Shown in pieces: positions 29,704-38,231 of a stretch of DNA of 63,014 nt. Made by a program: the position numbers and the translations under genes. This DNA comes from Desertifilum tharense IPPAS B-1220 (GTDB lineage: Bacteria > Cyanobacteriota > Cyanobacteriia > Cyanobacteriales > Desertifilaceae): NCBI RefSeq assembly GCF_001746915.1, contig NZ_MJGC01000061.1:1-63014 (forward strand), in the 5' to 3' direction. The notes under the pieces were generated by a model. That model worked only from the letters and a program-made list of their open reading frames with translations. It was not told where the DNA came from and searched no databases. Positions within the stretch are counted from its first letter, which is position 1; every line of letters starts with the position of its first letter.

Positions 29704-31356
29704 CTACCAAAAGCTAGGACTCGCTTGAATAGAGGGAATTAACTTCAGGTTGTACAAAGATTCAAACACGGTCTTTTTATCGTTGAGACTCCAGAGTTCT
29801 AGAGTACAGCGATCGCCATATTGGGCGGGGTGTAGCTTGAGGTGAAATTCGTGTTTTTCGGGTAAATACTGGCAGCTTACCGACTCAACGGCCTCAATTT
29901 GACGGCGATCCAGCGCCACCGCTAACCGCAGTAAAGCGCTGAGTTGTTCAACCATCTGTCGGTGTTTCTTATCCCCAAGATTGGCAAAATTTTCATGTTT
30001 CTTCTTGGGGGAGCTTTTGCGATGATAGCGAGCTAAATTGGCAATCAGTTCAACCTCGGTATCGGTATAGCCCAAGAGTTCGCCGTGACGAATCAGATAA
30101 TAGGAATGCTTATGATGGGCAGAGTGACTGACGTATAGACCGCAGTTGTGCAAAATACTCGCCGCCCATAGCAATTCTCTCTCTTGAGCCTCCCAATCAT
30201 GTAACTGGCCTTGGGTTTGGTCAAACAAGCTTAAGGCAAAATTAGCAATCCGCTGGCTCGATTCTAGATTAACTTGATACTTCTGAGCCGTTTTAATAAC
30301 GCTGCGCGTTCTCACCTCGCTTTGGTAGCGCAGTTTATCAGAAATCAGTCCATGAGCGAGCATCCAATCAACAATGATGCCCTCTCGGAGCGATCGCTCG
30401 CAAACCGTCAGGCTATCGACGCCTAACAAATCCATTGCTTCTTGTAAAATCAAAGCGCCCGCCAGGATAATTTCCGACCGCTTTTCAGACATTCCGGGAA
30501 TATTCGCCCGTTCTTCGTAGGAAAGCTTGCGAAGGCGGTGGACGATCTCGCGCAGATTTTTGAGGCTGAGTTGATATCCCGTCAGTGGGGTAGGTTCGCT
30601 ACCGAGTTGGGCGCGCGCATCCACAATGGCTAGCGTTTCAATGGTGCCAGAAGTTCCGACCAGACGGGGTTGTTCGTCGGCTTTGAGATGAGCCAAGAGG
30701 TCTTCTACCGGGCGTTCTAGCCGACCGCGAATATAGGCTTGTAGATATTGAAATTCGCTATGACTGATGGGATCTGTGGTGATGAATTCTCCGGTGAGCC
30801 GAACCGCCCCCACTTTGGTACTACTAAGCGATCGCGGTTCGCGTCCATCTCCTAAGATTAACTCCGTGGAACCGCCGCCAATATCAATCGCGATATGGGG
30901 TTGGTTATTCAACTCCATCCCCGATAGAACGCCGAGATAGATGCGTCGCGCTTCCTCTTGTCCAGAAATCAGGTTAATTTTTAAGCCCAATTCCTGTTCA
31001 ACCTGTTGGAGAAACTGGCGTCCATTGGGGGCTTCGCGGACGGCGCTGGTGGCGACTGCAACCACTTGATCGACATTTAGGCTTTTGGCAATTTCTTGGA
31101 AACGACGAAAAGCAGCCATCGCCCGCGCCATCGGTTCTGGTTTGAGGTTGCCCGTTTTCGGTTCGCGATCGCCCAAACGCACGGTTTCTTTTTCTCGGTC
31201 AATAATGGTAAAAGCGGGTAGTTTCGGATCGACCCTAACGATAACCATGTGGACGGAGTTCGTACCCACATCAATTGCGGCTAGGGTGCGTTCAGTCTCG
31301 ATGGGGGGCGTAAAAACAGGCATAACCCGACCAAGTTTCAACTTTAAATCAACCAT
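29704..31356 (-). CDS. ppx: Ppx/GppA exopolyphosphatase
   Basis: 550-residue member of the ASKHA phosphotransferase fold that removes terminal phosphate from polyphosphate (or the 5'-phosphate of pppGpp). Phosphate-binding motifs are visible: AAIDVGTNSVHMVIV (about 26-40), IDIGGGSTELILG (about 158-170) and GTSGTIETLAIVDA (about 234). The C-terminal half (about 330-550) is an HD-like helical domain (LHNCGLYVSHSAHHKHSYYL), as in long Ppx enzymes. Start ATG 31356; a second in-frame ATG lies 11 codons later (31323) and is equally possible. The role in phosphate storage is a family inference; whether it also acts on pppGpp is open. Confidence 0.93.
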   Translation of the reverse strand: MVDLKLKLGRVMPVFTPPIETERTLAAIDVGTNSVHMVIVRVDPKLPAFTIIDREKETVRLGDREPKTGNLKPEPMARAMAAFRRFQEIAKSLNVDQVVAVATSAVREAPNGRQFLQQVEQELGLKINLISGQEEARRIYLGVLSGMELNNQPHIAIDIGGGSTELILGDGREPRSLSSTKVGAVRLTGEFITTDPISHSEFQYLQAYIRGRLERPVEDLLAHLKADEQPRLVGTSGTIETLAIVDARAQLGSEPTPLTGYQLSLKNLREIVHRLRKLSYEERANIPGMSEKRSEIILAGALILQEAMDLLGVDSLTVCERSLREGIIVDWMLAHGLISDKLRYQSEVRTRSVIKTAQKYQVNLESSQRIANFALSLFDQTQGQLHDWEAQERELLWAASILHNCGLYVSHSAHHKHSYYLIRHGELLGYTDTEVELIANLARYHRKSSPKKKHENFANLGDKKHRQMVEQLSALLRLAVALDRRQIEAVESVSCQYLPEKHEFHLKLHPAQYGDRCTLELWSLNDKKTVFESLYNLKLIPSIQASPSFW

Positions 31357-31580
31357 TGGTGCTTTGCATCTAGGGATACTTCTAATCGCAACCCGGCTTA
31401 GAGGCTTTTGCAGCTACAAAAAAGTTGTTTGTCAAAGCCCAGACAAATCGTTGCCCGTTTTACAAAAAACTTTTTGTGTCGATAGCGCGAGCGAAAATTG
31501 CCTAGAATCTCTCTAAGCCTAGCTCTAGACTAAAGATATCTTTAAATTGGGACGAATACTGAGGATTATTTGAGACTGCT

Positions 31581-32465
31581 ATGCTAAACGAGCCAACTCA
31601 CCCATCAGATCCCACTTGGCTAACCATTGTTCGTCTTTTACGATGGGACAAACCTGCCGGACGCCTCATCCTGATGATACCGGCGCTGTGGGCTGTATTT
31701 TTAGCCGGTCAAGGCACGCCCCCGTTGCCCTTAGTGGGAGTCATTATTTTAGGCAGTTTAGCCACCAGTGCGGCCGGATGTGCGATTAACGACCTGTGGG
31801 ATCGCGATATCGATCCGCAAGTCGAACGAACGCGATCGCGCCCCCTCGCCTCTCGCGCGCTTTCTGTCAAAGTCGGAGTTGTCGTGGCTGCGATCGCAAT
31901 GGGATGCGCCGGAGTCATGGCCCTCTATCTCAATCCCTTAAGTTTTGCCCTCTGCGTGGCGGCGATCCCGACGATTGTCTTTTACCCTTCTGCGAAACGC
32001 TTCTTTCCAGTCCCTCAGTTAGTGCTATCGATTGCTTGGGGGTTTGCAGTCCTGATTAGCTGGAGTGCAGCAACCGGAGACTTAAGTCCCCAAACCTGGT
32101 TGCTCTGGGGGGCTGTGATTCTGTGGACGTTGGGATTTGATACCGTCTATGCCATGTCCGACCGGGAGGACGATCTGCGAATTGGAATCAACTCCAGCGC
32201 GATCTTCTTTGGCGAGAAAGCCGCAGATGCGGTAACGCTCTTCTTTGTCGGAACCGCTGGCTTATTAATGCTGCTGGGCTATCGTTTAGGTTTAAATTGG
32301 GAGTTCTGGGCAACAATCGCGATCGCGCTGGCTCTATGGCTCAACCAGTCGATCCGCCTCCACCAAACTGACATCCCCCACCCCACCTACGCCAATATTT
32401 TCCGTGAAAATGTCTGGATCGGCTTGATCCTCCTCGCCGGGATGATTGCTGGAATGCTCTTCTGA
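31581..32465 (+). CDS. ubiA: 4-hydroxybenzoate polyprenyltransferase (plastoquinone pathway)
   Basis: 294-residue integral membrane prenyltransferase with about eight or nine hydrophobic helices. The two Asp-rich Mg-prenyl-diphosphate motifs are present: NDLWDRDIDPQVERT (about 74-88) and DREDDLRIGINSSA (about 194-207). In cyanobacteria the UbiA protein attaches a solanesyl chain to 4-hydroxybenzoate on the way to plastoquinone-9. The start at ATG 31581 leaves a short polar N-terminus before WLTIVRLLRWDKPAG, which opens the conserved domain; GAGG lies about 18 bases upstream. It is divergent from ppx across 224 bp that must carry both promoters. Other UbiA relatives (homogentisate or chlorophyll prenyltransferases) are less likely from these motifs. 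Confidence 0.92.
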   Translation: MLNEPTHPSDPTWLTIVRLLRWDKPAGRLILMIPALWAVFLAGQGTPPLPLVGVIILGSLATSAAGCAINDLWDRDIDPQVERTRSRPLASRALSVKVGVVVAAIAMGCAGVMALYLNPLSFALCVAAIPTIVFYPSAKRFFPVPQLVLSIAWGFAVLISWSAATGDLSPQTWLLWGAVILWTLGFDTVYAMSDREDDLRIGINSSAIFFGEKAADAVTLFFVGTAGLLMLLGYRLGLNWEFWATIAIALALWLNQSIRLHQTDIPHPTYANIFRENVWIGLILLAGMIAGMLF

Positions 32466-32838
32466 GTGCTTCTCTAAGTGCAAAGTGCTGAGTGCTGAGT
32501 GGAGAAGAGGGTGGGGGAAAAGAGTGCAAAGTGCTGAGTGCTGAGTGCTGAGTGGGGAAGAGGGTGGGGGGAAAAGAGTGCAAAGTGCTGAGTGCTGAGT
32601 GCTGAGTGGGGAAGAGGGTGGGGGGAAAAGAGTGCTGTTGCGCGGTTCTTGTGCGAAGCAGTGTGGAAAGTGCTGTAGCTTGCTTCCGCGTAGCGGTGTG
32701 CTGAGTTGATAGTTATCAAGTTTTCCCGTTTCTTTTTCTCCCAACTCCCAATTCCCCTCTTCCCCCAACCCCCAACTCCCAACTCCTAACTCCCCTCTTC
32801 CCCAAATCCCAACTCCCAATTCCCAACTCCCTTCTTCC
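32466..32838. repeat. Heptamer repeat region between ubiA and tsaB
   Basis: The 373-bp gap between convergent genes is nearly all repeat. A unit of about 60 bp (GAAAAGAGTGCAAAGTGCTG plus GAGTGCTGAGTGGGGAAGAG) occurs three times in tandem at about 32467-32640. A region related to the 105-bp repeat at 6339 follows (about 32690-32730), and finally a run of CCAACTCC-type heptamers. Open frames across it are artefacts. Confidence 0.85.
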
Positions 32839-33483
32839 CTAACTCTCAACCGGATGTTGTCCGTAAAAGGGTAAAGCTTCTTGCCAATGGGGGCGTTGGC
32901 CGGCTAGCCAGTCGAGATGGGCTAATTCTAGGAGGCTGGCGGCTGAGTCGCCTAGCTCGTTTGGTGCTTCAATTTGGTGGTAGGGTTGGTTGAGGGTTTG
33001 GAGGAGGTTTTGCCAGTCGGAGGGAGAGATCGCGCGATCGCTCCAAAGAGTTGTTAATTTTTGGGGTGCTTCGATTTGGTAAACGCCTGCAAACAATTGT
33101 TCGCGCTGGGCGGGCATTTGGACGGCGATGCACAGGGGGCGGTTAAATTCCTGCTGTTGGGCTTCCTTCCAGGCGATCGCGGCGAGGGTGGACACGGCAA
33201 ATAGGGGAATTTGCAGTTGTTGGGCGAGGGTACGGGCGGTAACAACACCTAGACGCGTTCCGGTAAAGCTTCCAGGGCCTTTCGCCACGGCGAGAAAGGC
33301 TAAGTCTGACCAGGTTTGCGGTGTCAGAAACTCAGCGAGTAGCAGATGCATTTGGTTGAGGATTTCGCGGCCTAAATTCCAGGTTTGTTGGCGGCGAGTC
33401 TCCGCAAAATTAGCAATGGCGATCCCTAGCTGCGGACTACAGGTATGTAGGGCTAGACCATAAGAAGATTGTGTTGAATTCAT
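32839..33483 (-). CDS. tsaB: TsaB, tRNA t6A37 biosynthesis partner protein
   Basis: 214 residues from ATG 33483; an open frame extends 32 codons upstream but its residues do not look conserved. TsaB is an ASKHA-fold pseudoprotease that partners TsaD, TsaE and TsaC in making N6-threonylcarbamoyladenosine at A37 of ANN-decoding tRNAs. Seen: ALHTCSPQLGIAI (strand-turn-strand at the N-terminus), a central VAKGPGSFTGTRLGVVTART motif typical of TsaB/TsaD, and SVSTLAAIAW-like helix (FAVSTLAAIAW). The length is normal. It is essential in most bacteria. The gene is followed by the repeat region, and no other tsa gene is nearby. Confidence 0.93.
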   Translation of the reverse strand: MNSTQSSYGLALHTCSPQLGIAIANFAETRRQQTWNLGREILNQMHLLLAEFLTPQTWSDLAFLAVAKGPGSFTGTRLGVVTARTLAQQLQIPLFAVSTLAAIAWKEAQQQEFNRPLCIAVQMPAQREQLFAGVYQIEAPQKLTTLWSDRAISPSDWQNLLQTLNQPYHQIEAPNELGDSAASLLELAHLDWLAGQRPHWQEALPFYGQHPVES

Positions 33484-33644
33484 AGCTATTTTTGATACAC
33501 TAAAGTGAAAAAGTTCCCCGTATAATTGCGATAATGCTAAACGCCCCTGTTCCGCAATTTTTCGAGTGAGAGTTCTCACCCCTCATCCCCAAACGATCAA
33601 AACACCATAACGTTAAAAACGGGTAGAGATGAGGCACGAGGGTT

Positions 33645-33806
33645 GTGGGGCAATTTAAAAAATCGCTGAAAGTTATTATTGCAGTTTCCATGATCGGGTT
33701 GTGGAGTTGCGTACAAGAACCTCCTCAGTACAAAAATGTTTCGGTTCCCTGTTGCACCTGTTGCGATCAAAATGGTGAAAACTGCAAGTGCTGCTTGTGC
33801 GGCTAG
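33645..33806 (+). CDS. Small Cys-rich putative lipoprotein (53 residues)
   Basis: This short frame starts at GTG 33645, with GAGG about ten bases upstream (33631-33634); an internal ATG at codon 16 is unlikely because it would remove the signal. The product has a basic start (MGQFKKSLK), a hydrophobic stretch VIIAVSMIGL, and LWSC, which fits a lipobox with Cys22 as lipidated residue. The mature part would be only about 32 residues with eight further Cys in two clusters (PCCTCCDQ at 35-42 and NCKCCLCG at 46-53). The CC-x-CC and C-x-CC-x-C spacing suggests metal binding, as in metallothionein-like proteins, but I do not recognise a family. It is oriented away from tsaB. Confidence 0.6.
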   Translation: MGQFKKSLKVIIAVSMIGLWSCVQEPPQYKNVSVPCCTCCDQNGENCKCCLCG

Positions 33807-34607
33807 GCTTTACATCCGAATTGGAATCTCCGGGAGCATTTATCGGTTCTATCGCGTCAATATAGGGGAACTCTAGGATTAGAGCGTGGGAGTACATTAA
33901 TACTCCCTTAAGTGCAAATCGTTGTTGGAGTTTCTAGTCCAATATGGTAGAAAACGAGAGGTTAACACTGATTTTTCCCGATTGTCGCGTTAATTTAACG
34001 AAGGGTAGGGGTTGGGGGGAGGCTATATTATGTCCCGCGTCTGAACCCATTGGGTCAGCGTTGGGAGCCATGTAGAAGGAATCAGAGTGCTATCAATCCG
34101 GACTGCTGCTGTAGGGCGTCACCTACGAGCAGCGCACAGGAGGGGATGCGAGTCTATACTCAATCGGCAAAATACACGAGAAATGCGCCAACATCTATAT
34201 TAGAGGGGCGTGTTCTCTTTGAACCAGAGCGCGAAATATTTCGCCTCCATCTTAAATTTAGAGAGGATTCGCCGATTAGTAGACCCTTCAGGCGATTATG
34301 ACCAAGGAGAATACAATAGCAGCAGATTCTCATTTGCCCGCCCCTTTTCTGGGGGTCGCTTTGTCCCAACCCTTAATTAGTCGCCTATGCAGATTTTCGG
34401 GACTTTTAGCAGGCTGATCTTCCAGCCCTACCGCCATTCAACTTGTTTTCTGGGAAACGCCTTGTGCTGGCAAGGGTATCCGCTTCAACTCTCGACGGGT
34501 GCGTTTAATCTTCAATCAGAGCGCTGTTTTGAGCCTGTGCTGCTCTTTCGGAAAGTGTCACCTTTCCAATTCAGGAAGCGCCCTGCGATCGAAAACGCAA
34601 AATCTCT
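33807..34607. other. 800-bp region without a convincing gene, with several hairpins
   Basis: Only short, compositionally odd frames cross this stretch. Structures seen: a GGGAGTA/TACTCCC stem with a 6-base loop (33888-33907), hairpins at 34041-34058 and 34105-34133 (listed as a candidate RNA), and the perfect 14-bp palindrome GCGAAATATTTCGC (34231-34244). A 74-codon frame ends in an ATGA overlap with the CHASE2 gene at 34608 but has no recognisable protein features. The region may hold a long 5' leader or a small RNA. Confidence 0.4.
34010..34145 (+). ncRNA. Candidate structured RNA (unassigned)
   Basis: Two clear hairpins occur close together. CTGA-A-CCC (34041-34048) pairs with GGGTCAG (34052-34058) with one bulge. 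CTGCT-GTAGG (34106-34115) pairs with CCTAC-G-AGCAG (34122-34132) with one bulged G, ten base pairs in all. GC content is higher than in the flanks. I do not recognise a 6S, SRP, tmRNA, RNase P or riboswitch consensus. Strand and ends are guesses; it could be a leader of the CHASE2 gene about 460 bp downstream. Confidence 0.25.
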
Positions 34608-37448
34608 ATGAACTGGCAGTTTTTACGCTGTTATCGCCAAAAGCCCGGTAGAATTCTTGATGCTCCATCTTGGCAGCGAACCCTAAGCGGAGGGATCGCT
34701 GCATTTGTGGTTGCGGGTATTCAAAGTTTGGGTTGGTTCATCCCCGCAGAAGAGATGGTGTATCGGACGTGGTATCAACTGCGAGGTCCTCAAACGTGGG
34801 ACTCGCGGATTGCGATCGTGGCGATTGATGAGGCGGCGATTAAAGAACTCTACGGAACAACGCAATCGCGCCAGACTTACGTGAAACTGCTCCAAGCGCT
34901 AGCCCCCGCCAAGCCTAGCCTGATTGTTCTCAACGTGATCGTGGACGAACCGGCTCCAGAGGATGTCGCTTTAGCCCAACAGATGCAGGTGGGTGCCCCA
35001 ACAGTCCTAACGGTGGCTTGGAACCAAGAAGGCAATCTTAAGCTCCCCAATCCGCTTTTGCTGCAACAGGCGGTGGGTGTCGGTCATGTGGTCAATACTG
35101 CCGGAGCGGACGGGATTACGCGCACCCTACCGCCAGAAATTCAAAAGATTCCCGCTTTGGGAGTTGCCAGCTATCAGGCTTACCTGCAACGGGTTCTAGG
35201 TTCGCAGGCGTGCGTTCCCCCGTCCGTGCAGGTGTCGTTAGGCGATGGGCGCGAATTTCCCCAGTGGTATCCAGCCTGTCCCGATGTTTTATCCTCTCTG
35301 CCTCATCCGTTCTGGGTCAACTGGCCGGCTTCTAAGAGCCAAATCCAAGAGTATCCCATTCTGGATGTGATTCGCGGTCAGGTGAACGCGACGGCATTCA
35401 CAGATAAGATCGTGCTGGTGGGGCCGATCGTTCATGGCTTGGATATTTTACAAACGCCTTACGATCGCAATTCTCCAGCCAGTGGGGTGCATCTCCAGGC
35501 GGCAATTCTCCACAATCTACTCAATGACAATTATCTGCGCCCAATTGCTCTGCAAAGCGATCGCCCTTTAAACCTCCTGTTGTATGTCCTGGGCGGTTGT
35601 CTGATTGGCTATGGAGTGGCTTTGCGAACCTCCTCTAATAGCGTGCCTTGGAGTTTGCGCCGCCAGTTGGTTGTCGGAGTCGTATTGGTGGGCGGCCTGT
35701 TGGTGTTGAGTTTTGTCCTGTTTCAAAATAACTATCTGCTGCCTGCGATCCCCCCGATCGCGATTTATACGATGATTGTGGGGGGAGAGGTGATTCAAGA
35801 GCGCCTGAAGATGCGCGATCGCCTGCGCGTGAGCGAGCAACAACTGTGGAAACAGGCTTTTTATGATAATTTGACGGGATTGCCCAACCGAGCCTTGCTA
35901 TTACAGCGTTTGGAACAAGCTACGGCGAGAGCTAAATGGGATAGCCAGTATCAATTTGCCGTGCTGTTTATTGAACTCGACCGCTATAAGGTGATTAACT
36001 CCCATCGCGGTCATAGTCTCAGCGATCAACTGCTGGTAGCGATCGCAGCGAAGATGCAGGCTAGCTTAGAAACCCAACTCAACCCAAAAGCGGAGGAGAC
36101 GGGGCTGCAATTGTTTACCCTAGCGCACTTTAGCGGCGATACTTTTACGATTTTGCTGGAAAATCTCGATAGCCTAGACGATGCGATTCAAGTCGCCGAA
36201 CAAATCTACGCCTTGCTGTCGGTTCCTTTATCCATTGACGGACAGGAGGTGTTTTGCAGCGTCAGTATTGGGATTGCGGCCTCTGCTACGCCTTGGGCTA
36301 GTGTAGATGCAGCAGAGGCAACAGAAGGCGCTGAGAGCCTGACGCCGATGGGGTTGGATACCTCTCCCTATGCGATTTATTCCTCTTTGACCCAACATAC
36401 CGGCTCTCGCGGGGGTCGCCAACCGGAAATGATTCTCCGAGAGGCAGAAATTGCCATGTATCAGGCGAAAGCGCGGGGTAAAGTGCCCTTTGCTTTATTC
36501 AATCGCAACCTGTATCGAGAGGCGTTGGGGTTGTTGCAGTTGGAAACGGATTTACGCAGAGCGATCGCCCAAAGCGATCTCAACCTCGATCGAGCGATTC
36601 GCCGCGCAGCTTTCTATAGCGATAATCCGGTGGGTGGGTTTCCTGCCGATCCCAGCGCCCTCTCCACGATGAGCGATCCGCCTCCCCCGTGGTCAGATAG
36701 CAAAGTTCAAAGCGAGTTTCGCCTAGACTATCAGCCGATAGTCTCGCTGGTGGATGGCAAAATATCTGCCTTTGAAGCCCTGGTTCGCTGGTTGCATCCC
36801 CAACGGGGAATGATTTCGCCAGTGGAGTTTATTCCCTTAGCTGAGGAGACGGGGCTAATTACGTCCTTGGGTTGGTGGATTTTGCGCGAAGCCTGCTGTC
36901 AGTTGCGGGCGTGGCAAGAAAGCTTTCCCCAAGCTATCCCAGTAACGATGGTGGTGAATTTATCGGCGATTCAGTTGATGCAGTTGCGGGTGAAGGAGCA
37001 AATTCAGTTAATTTTGCACGAAACGGGGGTAGACAGTCGCTATCTGAAGTTGGAGATTACTGAAAGCGGGTTGATGGAAAATGTGGATGCGACGATTGAA
37101 TTGCTCGAACAACTGAAGGCGCTGGGAATTCAACTGAGTATTGATGATTTTGGGACGGGCTATTCTTCTTTGGGGCGCTTGCACTATTTGCCTGTGGATA
37201 CGCTGAAAATTGACCAATCTTTTATTCGGCGGACGACGTTTGAGGAGGAGAGTTGGGAAATTGTCCAGACGATTATTACTTTGGCTCACAATCTGAATAT
37301 GACGGTGGTGGCTGAGGGGGTAGAAACGCCGGAACAGTTGGCCCGCTTAAAATATTTAGGCTGCGATTACGGTCAGGGGTATTTGTTTGCCAAGCCTTTG
37401 AGTTCGGCGAATGCGACCACGTTGTTAATGACGAATCCCCAATGGTGA
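34608..37448 (+). CDS. CHASE2-GGDEF-EAL protein, probable c-di-GMP phosphodiesterase
   Basis: 946-residue membrane sensor. CHASE2 extracytoplasmic domain about 25-300 (VYRTWYQLRG, IAIVAIDEAAIKELYG, DKIVLVGPIVHG), then three membrane helices (about 320-395), GGDEF (about 420-640) and EAL (about 690-935). The GGDEF begins normally (NLTGLPNRALLL), but the active-site loop reads SGDTF (about 508) instead of GGDEF, and no RxxD inhibitory site precedes it. It is therefore probably catalytically dead, perhaps GTP-binding and regulatory. The EAL domain looks intact: FEALVRW (about 721), VVNLSAIQL, ITESGLM, DDFGTGYSS, DTLKIDQSFI, VAEGVET, YGQGYLF. The prediction is c-di-GMP hydrolysis controlled by an outside signal. 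No clear ribosome site precedes ATG 34608. Confidence 0.92.
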   Translation: MNWQFLRCYRQKPGRILDAPSWQRTLSGGIAAFVVAGIQSLGWFIPAEEMVYRTWYQLRGPQTWDSRIAIVAIDEAAIKELYGTTQSRQTYVKLLQALAPAKPSLIVLNVIVDEPAPEDVALAQQMQVGAPTVLTVAWNQEGNLKLPNPLLLQQAVGVGHVVNTAGADGITRTLPPEIQKIPALGVASYQAYLQRVLGSQACVPPSVQVSLGDGREFPQWYPACPDVLSSLPHPFWVNWPASKSQIQEYPILDVIRGQVNATAFTDKIVLVGPIVHGLDILQTPYDRNSPASGVHLQAAILHNLLNDNYLRPIALQSDRPLNLLLYVLGGCLIGYGVALRTSSNSVPWSLRRQLVVGVVLVGGLLVLSFVLFQNNYLLPAIPPIAIYTMIVGGEVIQERLKMRDRLRVSEQQLWKQAFYDNLTGLPNRALLLQRLEQATARAKWDSQYQFAVLFIELDRYKVINSHRGHSLSDQLLVAIAAKMQASLETQLNPKAEETGLQLFTLAHFSGDTFTILLENLDSLDDAIQVAEQIYALLSVPLSIDGQEVFCSVSIGIAASATPWASVDAAEATEGAESLTPMGLDTSPYAIYSSLTQHTGSRGGRQPEMILREAEIAMYQAKARGKVPFALFNRNLYREALGLLQLETDLRRAIAQSDLNLDRAIRRAAFYSDNPVGGFPADPSALSTMSDPPPPWSDSKVQSEFRLDYQPIVSLVDGKISAFEALVRWLHPQRGMISPVEFIPLAEETGLITSLGWWILREACCQLRAWQESFPQAIPVTMVVNLSAIQLMQLRVKEQIQLILHETGVDSRYLKLEITESGLMENVDATIELLEQLKALGIQLSIDDFGTGYSSLGRLHYLPVDTLKIDQSFIRRTTFEEESWEIVQTIITLAHNLNMTVVAEGVETPEQLARLKYLGCDYGQGYLFAKPLSSANATTLLMTNPQW

Positions 37449-37520
37449 GCCACACTGTACCAGCAGACTTAATGAAGCCTGGTAAAATGAACAAAATATG
37501 AAAATCACACAGAACCCCTC

Positions 37521-37910
37521 GTGAAAGTCGATTCACCGATTGCAATTTCATCTGCGAGTAGTCCTTTGAATTCTCCATTTCCTGCAAGCAACCAGAGCGA
37601 TCGCCCGATCGCCCAGCCGAGACGCCAAGGGTCGGGTTTTCAGGTGTTTGTCTCGACGTTTATCACAATTTTTTTGGCTGAGTTGGGCGATAAAACTCAA
37701 CTGACAACGCTGTTGATGAGTGCGGAGTCGGAGGCCCCTTGGGTGGTGTTTATGGGGGCGGCTTGTGCGTTAATTGCCACGAGTTTAATTGGGGTGTTGT
37801 TGGGGCGGTGGTTATCGCGTCGCTTGTCGCCACAGGTGTTAGAAACGGCGTCGGGGGCGATTTTGCTTGGGATTAGCGTGCTGTTGTTGTGGGATGTGGT
37901 GAATCTGTGA
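37521..37910 (+). CDS. UPF0016/GDT1 half-transporter, first subunit
   Basis: 129 residues from GTG 37521. After a polar, Ser/Pro-rich N-terminus of about 45 residues, it has three membrane helices and a single copy of the family motif ELGDKTQLTT (about 56-65). GDT1/TMEM165 proteins move Mn2+ or Ca2+ in exchange for protons and normally contain two such motifs. Here each motif is on its own small protein; the partner's ATG shares a base with this TGA (TGATG, 37908-37912), so the two are translationally coupled and probably form a heteromer. Paired half-size manganese exchangers of this kind are known in cyanobacteria. Mn2+ export or loading for photosystem II is an inference from the family. 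Confidence 0.88.
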   Translation: MKVDSPIAISSASSPLNSPFPASNQSDRPIAQPRRQGSGFQVFVSTFITIFLAELGDKTQLTTLLMSAESEAPWVVFMGAACALIATSLIGVLLGRWLSRRLSPQVLETASGAILLGISVLLLWDVVNL

Positions 37911-38218
37911 TGGTGGATTGGAATTTGTTGAGTTTGAGTTTTATCGCGGTGTTTTTGTCGGAGTTGGGCGATAAGAGTCAACTGGCGGCGATCGCTCTCA
38001 GCGGTCAGTCGAAGTCCCCGAAGGCGGTATTTTTGGGAACGGCGGCGGCTTTGCTGCTGGCGAGTTTTTTGGGGGTGTTAATTGGTAGCGGTACGGCGCA
38101 GTTATTCCCCACGAAGTTTGTTAAGGCGATCGCGGCGTTGGGGTTTGCGCTGATGGGGTTGCGCTTGTTGTGGCCTCACCGAGAGTTACCAATGGGGGAA
38201 AGCGATCTCGTGGAATAG
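37910..38218 (+). CDS. UPF0016/GDT1 half-transporter, second subunit
   Basis: 102 residues from ATG 37910, the start that overlaps the upstream stop by one base; a frame opening 21 bases earlier would overlap more. It has three membrane helices and one family motif, ELGDKSQLAA (about 18-27), in the first helix. A small polar loop GQSKSPK and a basic, short C-terminus follow. Together with the preceding gene it supplies the second half of a six-helix cation/H+ exchanger. The flavin monooxygenase begins 13 bp downstream, so all three may share a transcript. Confidence 0.88.
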   Translation: MVDWNLLSLSFIAVFLSELGDKSQLAAIALSGQSKSPKAVFLGTAAALLLASFLGVLIGSGTAQLFPTKFVKAIAALGFALMGLRLLWPHRELPMGESDLVE

Positions 38219-38231
38219 CGTTAAGAAGGTT

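Noticed and set aside
33484..33579. Longer start for TsaB at 33579
   Set aside because: The extra 32 residues do not look like TsaB, whose conserved start follows ATG 33483.
34050..34301. An 83-codon frame and its antisense partner over the candidate RNA
   Set aside because: Composition is irregular with several isolated Cys/Arg/Pro; the hairpins explain the region better.
34387..34611. A 74-codon frame ending in an ATGA overlap with the CHASE2-GGDEF-EAL start
   Set aside because: The overlap is suggestive of coupling, but the product has no domain, signal or helix pattern typical of a gene and no ribosome site is visible.
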